Origin: Acanthaster planci | Taxonomy: Eukaryota; Echinodermata; Asteroidea; Valvatida; Acanthasteridae | Assembly: GCF_001949145.1 (NCBI RefSeq) | Contig: NW_019091643.1 | Span: 147,396 to 158,391, forward strand | Length of the DNA: 10,996 nt | Direction of reading: 5' to 3' | Part shown: positions 8,921 through 10,996 of the stretch, in pieces | Position numbering within the stretch: the first letter of the stretch is position 1 | How the letters are laid out: the number at the start of each line of letters is the position of its first letter | Notes under the pieces: model-generated | Databases searched by the model: none | The model's input: the letters and a program-made list of their open reading frames with translations, nothing else | What the model was told of the DNA's origin: nothing | Made by a program: the position numbers and the translations under genes

Positions 8921-9234
8921 ATGACCGACTTGAAATCAATACCAGTAACCTGTTTTTGTGTAAGTGGGTTTTTTTTTTTCATTCATTTTACACACCTGTT
9001 GTCTGGCTTGGTCTTGCTTTGACAACATTTTCACTTTTGGTCGGTTCAATCGTGATTTGTTCAGTGTGTACAAATTTGAAAATTCCACCAAGACCGACGA
9101 TAGGTTTCTCAGTAAACATGTGGTCCAAACTGTCCACATGTTTTTCCGTCTGATTTCGATGGGTCAACACTGAAACACTTCATCAATAAAATAAAGTCTT
9201 ACTTTTAATTTCATACACTCACAGGAAAAATGTG

Positions 9235-9546
9235 CAGAAATTCATTCATATATTTATTGACAACATTTATTGAAAACCGACATGTGGCATACAGAAGTGT
9301 AGCTGTGAGCCAAAAATAAACGCAGCTATAACTGAACAGCCGAACTATAAGTTACTGCTGTTTTTACCGTAGACATTTGTAAATCAGATTACATGAGTTC
9401 ATTCACAACTTGACCAAAGATTTACATTTAACTACTACTTTCCGGAAAGAAAAAAGTCAGTCAGTTTTAACTGAGAACGAATAATTTTTAAAATTTAGAG
9501 AAAAATTCTGTCATTGTGTTGACTTTGAATTTCCTTGTTTGTTACT
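9235..9546 (-). other. Putative 3' UTR of the unidentified gene
   Basis: The stretch from the TGA stop to just past two minus-strand AATAAA signals is AT-rich and has stops in all frames on the minus strand. Its length, about 300 bases, is normal for an animal 3' UTR. The exact cleavage site cannot be read from sequence. Confidence 0.4.
9253..9271 (-). terminator. Two AATAAA polyadenylation signals
   Basis: TTTATT on the plus strand at 9253-9258 and 9266-9271 reads AATAAA on the minus strand, 276-294 bases after the TGA stop at 9549-9547. In such AT-rich DNA the hexamer also occurs by chance, so support comes mainly from the placement. Confidence 0.4.
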
Positions 9547-9718
9547 TCATTCAACAGAAGCGTCAGGCCTCTCTGCCTCCCACTTTGGTATCATCTCTGC
9601 CCTGAACAAGAATTCTGCCACTCGTATCACACCGTCTGTCACACGATATGGGTTCAATGCCTCTGCAGATCTGACAACACACAAATCATGGCTTTCTTGG
9701 AGGTATTTCCAGTAAAAT
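9547..9718 (-). CDS. Terminal coding exon of an unidentified gene
   Basis: This is a 172-base exon: one base closing a split codon, 56 codons and a TGA stop. The acceptor is excellent (gtttatttcccccag). The peptide starts FYWKYLQESHD, contains LNPYRVTDGVIRVAEFLFRA and ends IPKWEAERPDASVE. It is rich in aromatic, charged and aliphatic residues spaced like a folded protein, unlike the low-complexity chance frames nearby. Two AATAAA signals follow at a normal 3' UTR distance. I could not assign it to a family. The plus-strand open frame over the same bases is taken as a shadow. A second acceptor-like tgtgttgtcag inside the exon would keep the same phase and give a shorter version. Confidence 0.5.
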
Positions 9719-9942
9719 CTGGGGGAAATAAACGACAAATTAATCTTGTATTTTCTAAACCACTTTTGCCAATAAGTAATATTTCAGACGGTCCCAACTT
9801 TGATATACCAGTAGTAAAGTCTCAAATACAAAGCCTGATGGGCTAGATAGACTGTCGTAAACTTCTTATTATATAGGCCTAGACCTGAAGTAAAGCATCA
9901 TACAGTACAAGAAACTTTCTGGAACTAAAAAGTGCGACTCAC

Positions 9943-10002
9943 GTGTCAAAAGCTGCTCCTTCTTCCAAACTTTGTTTACCATCAAGCTCCGGCAATTCAC
10001 TG
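9943..10002 (-). CDS. Possible penultimate exon of the unidentified gene
   Basis: A strong donor, ACAC|GTGAGT, ends at 9943. The frame that matches the next exon's phase reads SELPELDGKQSLEEGAAFD, then a split Thr codon, and continues into FYWKYLQ. That frame is blocked by a stop just upstream, so the acceptor must be near 10003 (gtgtgcgcag) or 10000, where the pyrimidine tract is poor. A better acceptor (cttcagtcctcag) ends at 10080, but its long open frame would end in the wrong phase. The exon call is therefore weak. Confidence 0.25.
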
Positions 10003-10079
10003 CTGCGCACACCTCAACCATTATTGTTTCTTTCCAAATGTATCCATTCCTGGCGGAGAATTCAATTTTTCTTCGAAAT

Positions 10080-10996
10080 CTGAGGACTGAAGTACAGTGA
10101 CCTCGACCAGTTTTTAAAATCCCCGTTTGAAAGTGCAAGCAACAAAATTCGCAACGCTCATCATTTACCCTCCTGAAAATATGCATACACAGGACGCGTT
10201 TTGGAAGCGACGTCCTATCCAGTCTTTACATCGCACTGCATATGAAGCAAAAACAAACAAATGTAAATCTGATCCCCCAAAAAGTGTTGCACACCTGTTT
10301 CATATTTTGGTACACACAGTGTACAATGTTACCTGGGGCATATTAATAGGGAAATCTTCCTTCCGAAATCTGACCTATTAGACAAATCACACTGCACTTC
10401 GAGGTCAAAGCTTAACCATGAATGTTAAGCCTCCTCTTTCTTCACAAAGACTGCATGTACGCATGACCTCAGTGGCATGTAAAAGGCCACAAATCGAATA
10501 AAACAGGGAAACGGATTCATTTATGAAATGGAAATTGTCCACTGTACATGTACGTGTAGCCATGTAGCTGTATGTACATTCATATTTTCCTTCCTTGGTG
10601 GTTTGATAAAATGAATTACGTGTAGCTCTCAACCAACCTGGGGCGTGGTTTGGTTGTCCTAACCAAAAATTGATTTCGTTGTTTGTCTTGGGTTAATCGC
10701 TTTGAGGATTTGAGTACTACATCATCATGGTTAATTCTTACCCAATTAAAATTACCACAGAAAATCTGTGAAGAATTACCACTGACCCAGTTCTTGGTTA
10801 TGAATGCCAAAACACACCCCTGTATGCATGTACGCAATGGGTGTTGGGCACCTACATTGTATGGAAGTCATACATCTTACCCTCCTTTGGTTTTACAGCA
10901 CAAATGTGCACAAATGCCCACAGTCACTGGTGAGCATGTAGTTTCTATGGAACACAAACATACACAGGTTCAGTGTGTACACAGTAGGTTGTCAGC
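10080..10996. other. Region upstream of the candidate penultimate exon
   Basis: Nothing clearly coding is seen on either strand. The open frames here (plus 10127-10381, minus 10405-10632 and 10616-10837) lack protein-like composition and splice support. One TACATGTA copy lies at 10545 and further acatgtac-like words occur nearby. If the second gene is real, its earlier introns and exons should start here and run out of the window. Confidence 0.4.

Larger units (their letters stand above)
6948..9234. other. Region between SEC14L exon A and the second gene
   Basis: No exon with family resemblance was found on either strand. The missing 5' exons and promoter of SEC14L would be expected here if the downstream gene at 9235-9718 is not nested. 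Contents seen: a pyrimidine-rich acceptor-like tract on the minus strand at about 7137-7175, the C/G hairpin at 7394-7460, GC-rich purine and pyrimidine blocks at 7604-7675, a small stem-loop at 7867-7893, and single TACATGTA copies. A CpG-rich ATGGCGGCG site lies at 8741. Confidence 0.5.

Noticed and set aside
9185-9195. Plus-strand AATAAA hexamers
   Set aside because: No plus-strand gene leads into them, and they are expected by chance in AT-rich DNA.
9535-9846. 103-codon plus-strand frame rich in Cys and His
   Set aside because: It overlaps the better supported minus-strand terminal exon antisense; Cys/His spacing fits no zinc-finger pattern.

Overview
The window looks like nuclear DNA of an animal, most likely a marine invertebrate. 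It is AT-rich and mostly non-coding. Short coding exons are bounded by GT/AG splice sites, and the rest is introns, a tRNA-derived SINE, a degenerate minisatellite and many copies of the palindrome TACATGTA. The translated exons resemble vertebrate SEC14L2/3/4. That similarity and the repeat style make an invertebrate deuterostome (echinoderm, hemichordate or amphioxus) my guess, but the sequence alone does not settle the species.

The main gene lies on the minus strand. Five consecutive internal exons (6947-6885, 4791-4603, 3635-3479, 1485-1402, 391-285) join in perfect phase into 200 residues of a SEC14-like CRAL-TRIO lipid-binding protein. They run from the end of the N-terminal CRAL-TRIO helices (HFEFRK...WKPPE), through the lipid-binding fold (GSPVWFD, NYPESLK, FNLIKPFLSEE), to its closing motif (VPIHYGG...NPKC). 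The C-terminal part, a GOLD domain in this family, would lie before base 1. The first exons, with the start codon and the LLRWLRAR-type region, were not found. Introns of about 1.0, 2.0, 1.0 and 2.1 kb separate the exons.

Upstream of that gene on the same strand, 9718-9547 looks like the last coding exon of a second gene: a strong acceptor, 56 codons, a TGA stop, then two AATAAA signals about 280-295 bases downstream. I do not recognise the product. A short candidate for the exon before it (10002-9943) matches in phase but has a poor acceptor.

The remaining DNA carries a SINE in antisense orientation at about 495-790, a minisatellite at 1-256 beside a splice donor, a GAGTC-type repeat at 6161-6236, TACATGTA copies clustered at 5192-5458, two G-run/C-run hairpins, and a CpG-rich ATGGCGGCG site at 8741. 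No rRNA, functional tRNA, CRISPR array, prokaryotic operon or intact transposase was seen. I found no convincing novel system.
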